From CAZLLV01 sp964560325 (GTDB taxonomy: Bacteria > Acidobacteriota > Thermoanaerobaculia > Multivoradales > DATKCC01): 8,676 bases of DNA. The notes under the pieces are model-generated. The model saw only the letters and a program-made list of their open reading frames with translations. It was not told where the DNA came from and made no database searches. How positions within the stretch are numbered: the stretch's first letter is position 1; each line of letters begins with the position of its first letter. Shown here in pieces: positions 6,366 through 8,676 of the stretch. The stretch is from positions 1-8,676 of the forward strand of contig CAZLLV010000050.1 of NCBI GenBank assembly GCA_964560325.1. The letters run 5' to 3'. Position numbers and translations under genes: made by a program.

Positions 6366-7989
6366 ACCGAGAAACCGCATGTGGGATCCCGCCCGCGCCG
6401 GGCTGGGCGTGCTGCTCGCCCTGGTGGCGGCCGGGCTCGTGCTCCTCCTCGTCGCCCACGACGAGGGAGGGTCGTCCTGGCCCTTCGGGGTCTTCGTGGT
6501 GCTGTCGATCGGCGCCACGGTGACCTACCTCGCCTTGACCTACCGCGACCATCGCAGCCGAAACGAGGAGCTGTTCGAGCTGCGCGCCGCCCGGCGCACG
6601 ATCGAGACCGACCTGCTGTCGGTGCTCGACGAGCTGCGGGCGGGCGACATGGTCGCCTGCGCCAGGAAGGCGCAGAAGCTGCCCAAGGCGATCCAGGACT
6701 CGTTCGTGAGCGCCGCCGACGCGATCAACTCGCTCGCGCAGCAGATCCAGAACAGCTCGATCGACGTGGCGGCGGCGGCCAACTCGGTCAACCAGATCGC
6801 CTCGGAGCTCGCCTCCGGTTCGTCGGAGCAGGCGGCCTCGGTGGTCGAGATCACCGCCGCCATGGAGGAGCTGGCGCGCACGGCGGCGCAGATCGCCGAC
6901 AACGCCTCGACCCAGGCCGACCTCACCGCGCGCGCCGAGGAGACCGGCAACACCGGCTCCCAGGCGGTCGACGAGGCGGTCCAGGGGGTCGAGGAGGTCA
7001 AGAAGCGGATCTCCGGCATCGCCACGCGCGCCGATTCGCTCGGCACCCGCTCGAAGGAGATCTACCGGGTGCTCGACCTGATCACCGACATCGCCCAGGA
7101 GACCCACATCCTGTCGCTCAACGCCGCCATCGAGGCGGCCGCGGCGGGCGAGCACGGGCGCCGCTTCTCGGTGGTCGCCGAGGAGGTCCGCCGCCTCGCA
7201 CAGCGCTCGCAGGAGTCGGTCGACTCGGTGCGCCACGTGCTCGACGAGGTCACCGGCTCGATCCGCGCCAGCGTCGTCGCGACCGAACCGGGCTCGAAGG
7301 AGGCGGCGCGGGTGCTCGAACGGGCGCGCGCCGCGGCCTCCGCGATCGACGAGCTGCGCGGCGCCTCGTCGGACACCGCGCGGGTCGCGCGCGAGATCTC
7401 GCTCGCCACCCAGCAGCAGAACGCGGCCTCCGACCAGGTGGTGCTGACGCTCAAGGAGGTCAGCCAGGTGGTGCAGCGGATGGCCGACAGCCTGAAGCAG
7501 TTCTCCTCGACCGCCGACCAGCTCAACGACCTGGGGCTCGGCATCCAGCTCGTCGCCCAGTCGTTCCACCTCGACTCGCCGCACTCGCTCAAGCGGGAGG
7601 CGAACCGCTGGGCCAGCGAGATCCACCGCCGCTTCGGGAGCTGGGAAGCGATCGAGTCGCTCCTCGACGAGCTGCTCGCCGACAACCGCTACCTCGAGCT
7701 CGCCTACGTCATCGACGCGAGCGGCAGCCAGCTCGCCATCTCGATCAACGAAGCGGTCGCCGGCACCGGCGAGATCCCGGGGCCGCTCCGGTCCGGCGAA
7801 GGGCTCACCGAGCGCCCCTGGTTCCGCGGTGTCATGCGCGAGGGCCGCATGGTGATCACGCCGGTCTACGAATCGCTCCTGTCGGGTGAGTCGTGCTTCA
7901 CGGTCGCGGCGCCGGTGCGCAGCGGCGAGGGCAAGACGATGGGTGTGCTCGGCCTGGACGTCAACGTCGACTCCTGGACCAAGATCTAG
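6349..7989 (+). CDS. Methyl-accepting chemotaxis protein with membrane hairpin and C-terminal PDC/Cache-like domain, 546 aa
   Basis: This is a chemoreceptor that would relay a signal to CheA through CheW. Two hydrophobic segments (about 18-36 and 45-65) are joined by only about nine residues, so there is no external sensor domain. Residues 84-133 resemble a weak HAMP (LDELRAGDM 93-101). The MCP signalling domain covers about 140-405. It has a typical methylation-helix stretch SSEQAASVVEITAAMEEL (158-175), the tip around IAQETHILSLNAAIEA (248-263), and the return helix with GEHGRRFSVVAEEVRRLA (267-284). A second sensor-type domain follows at about 415-546: AYVIDASGSQ (452-461), LTERPWF (486-492), ITPVYES (503-509), FTVAAPV (517-523) and GVLGLDVNV (532-540). 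These are the strand and ligand-loop features of PDC/Cache domains. Because it lies after the signalling domain it should be cytoplasmic. The tip differs from Tsr: Q250 for F373, H253 for N376, A265 for R388. The family assignment is firm; ligand and output are unknown. Confidence 0.93.
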   Translation: MSTIDRPRNRMWDPARAGLGVLLALVAAGLVLLLVAHDEGGSSWPFGVFVVLSIGATVTYLALTYRDHRSRNEELFELRAARRTIETDLLSVLDELRAGDMVACARKAQKLPKAIQDSFVSAADAINSLAQQIQNSSIDVAAAANSVNQIASELASGSSEQAASVVEITAAMEELARTAAQIADNASTQADLTARAEETGNTGSQAVDEAVQGVEEVKKRISGIATRADSLGTRSKEIYRVLDLITDIAQETHILSLNAAIEAAAAGEHGRRFSVVAEEVRRLAQRSQESVDSVRHVLDEVTGSIRASVVATEPGSKEAARVLERARAAASAIDELRGASSDTARVAREISLATQQQNAASDQVVLTLKEVSQVVQRMADSLKQFSSTADQLNDLGLGIQLVAQSFHLDSPHSLKREANRWASEIHRRFGSWEAIESLLDELLADNRYLELAYVIDASGSQLAISINEAVAGTGEIPGPLRSGEGLTERPWFRGVMREGRMVITPVYESLLSGESCFTVAAPVRSGEGKTMGVLGLDVNVDSWTKI

Positions 7990-8025
7990 ATGACCCTGGC
8001 TCGGCGCCAGGTTCCCGGGTGCTGA
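7990..8025 (+). other. Possible 11-codon mini-ORF between the receptor and kinase genes
   Basis: ATG follows the receptor stop directly (TAG-ATG at 7987-7992) and opens a frame encoding MTLARRQVPGC, ending at TGA 8023-8025. That stop is 4 nt before the GTG of the kinase gene. Ribosomes ending the receptor could reinitiate here and be delivered to the kinase start, which lacks its own clear ribosome site. There is no independent evidence that the peptide is made. Confidence 0.15.
7995..8011 (+). other. Small hairpin in the receptor-kinase gap
   Basis: CCTGGC (7995-8000) pairs with GCCAGG (8006-8011) across a 5-nt loop. No T run follows, so it is not a standard terminator. It might adjust kinase translation or mRNA decay relative to the receptor; it could also be chance. 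Confidence 0.3.
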
Positions 8026-8029
8026 CTTC

Positions 8030-8676
8030 GTGGCGAAGAAGCGGAAGTCCCTCGATCCCGAGCTCCAGGAGCTCGTCCCGATCTTCGTCGAAGAGGTGCG
8101 GGACCGGCTCGACCGGCTCGCCAGCCTCGCGCCCCGGCTGGCCGAGGCGGACGAGGAGGCGAAGGCTTCGATCAAGCGCGAGCTGCACACGGTCAAAGGC
8201 GCCGCGCGCATGCTCCAGCTCGGCCAGATCGCCGAGATCGCCCACGCCACCGAGGAGCTGGTGCTGGCCGTCCCCACGGAGGTCGCCGGCGCCCTGCCGC
8301 GGGTGGTCGCCCGCCTGTCGGGCATGGTCGACACGGTCGCCGCCGGCGGCGTGCCGGAGCCCGATCCGGAGCTGCTGGCGGAGCTCGAGGAGCGGCTGGC
8401 GGTGGTGGAGGCGGCGGCCGAAGAGGCGGGAGAGGGCAACGAGGAGAGCGAGCCGGACGCCGGCGAGGCGCCGCCCCCGGCCGCTCCGGCCGCGCGACCG
8501 TCGAAGCCGGGCAGATCCGCCGCGCCGGCCGCTCCCGGCCGTTCCGACGTGCGGGTCGATGCCGCCGCCCTCGATTCGGTGGCCGACAGCGCCACCCAGG
8601 TCCGCATCCTCGCCCTCGCCTCGCGCACCCAGATCCAGCGCATCTACGACTTCGCCCGGCTCGCCGAGGAGGGCGT
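8030..8676 (+). CDS. cheA: CheA-type chemosensory histidine kinase, N-terminal part (truncated by window end)
   Basis: CheA autophosphorylates on its Hpt domain and passes phosphate to response regulators, under control of receptor and CheW. The frame runs from GTG 8030 off the right edge (215 codons visible). Residues 10-105 form a helical Hpt domain with the phosphorylation motif ELHTVKGAARMLQL, where His53 is the expected phosphosite. A helical stretch (111-132) leads into a Glu/Ala/Pro-rich flexible linker (133-172) without a recognisable CheY-binding P2 domain. At 173 the dimerisation (P3) domain begins with DVRVDAAALDSVADSATQV; the usual LxNxVGEL is replaced by S-V-A-D-S-A-T-Q-V. The ATPase and CheW-like domains would lie beyond the window. 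An in-frame stop at 7991 with no start codon between makes GTG 8030 the first possible start, although no Shine-Dalgarno is visible. A CheA-receiver hybrid is possible and cannot be judged here. Confidence 0.85.
   Translation, partial: MAKKRKSLDPELQELVPIFVEEVRDRLDRLASLAPRLAEADEEAKASIKRELHTVKGAARMLQLGQIAEIAHATEELVLAVPTEVAGALPRVVARLSGMVDTVAAGGVPEPDPELLAELEERLAVVEAAAEEAGEGNEESEPDAGEAPPPAAPAARPSKPGRSAAPAAPGRSDVRVDAAALDSVADSATQVRILALASRTQIQRIYDFARLAEEG

Noticed and set aside
6001..8643. Open minus-strand frame of 880 codons opposite the chemosensory genes
   Set aside because: It is low-complexity Arg/Ala/Ser/Gly sequence antisense to genes with clear family motifs, so a mirror artefact.

Overview
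This is a GC-rich, densely coded bacterial chromosomal segment with strong GC bias at third codon positions. The gene content is a FadD15-like acyl-CoA synthetase, a secreted protein of about 1,100 residues with BNR/sortilin-type beta-propeller repeats, a tRNA-Pro, and a chemosensory operon. Large secreted BNR proteins of this kind are frequent in Acidobacteriota, Gemmatimonadota and Bacteroidota. With this base composition, an Acidobacteriota-like organism is my best guess, but it is an inference without any phylogenetic marker.

Layout. (a) 1-1526, minus strand: an acyl-CoA synthetase, complete at its N-terminus and cut by the left window edge. (b) 1527-1762: a divergent intergenic region of about 240 bp holding both ribosome binding sites and at most weak promoter signals. 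(c) 1763-5119, plus strand: the exported beta-propeller protein with nine Asp-boxes. (d) 5154-5312: a hairpin terminator, tRNA-Pro(CGG) with encoded CCA, and a second hairpin terminator. (e) 5313-5493: the control region of the next operon, with a good sigma70-like promoter whose spacer carries a perfect 10-bp palindrome, plus a separate dyad upstream. (f) 5494-8676: four tightly spaced plus-strand genes: cheW-like, a small unrecognised gene, a methyl-accepting chemotaxis protein (MCP), and the start of a cheA-type kinase that runs off the right edge.

How the genes work together. The last four genes look like the front of a chemosensory operon (receptor, CheW-type adaptors, CheA kinase). The first three reading frames overlap by 4 and 17 nt, and 40 nt separate the receptor from the kinase. 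The receptor is unusual: it has a membrane hairpin with almost no external loop, and its recognisable sensor-type (PDC/Cache-like) domain follows the signalling domain at the C-terminus, so it should sit in the cytoplasm. The receptor tip, the CheW core motif and the CheA dimerisation helix each depart from consensus at positions normally used for protein-protein contact. This suggests a diverged, possibly self-contained array rather than classical flagellar chemotaxis. The window alone does not show what it controls.

The other genes are ordinary by comparison. The acyl-CoA synthetase probably serves fatty-acid activation, and the propeller protein is exported with unknown function.
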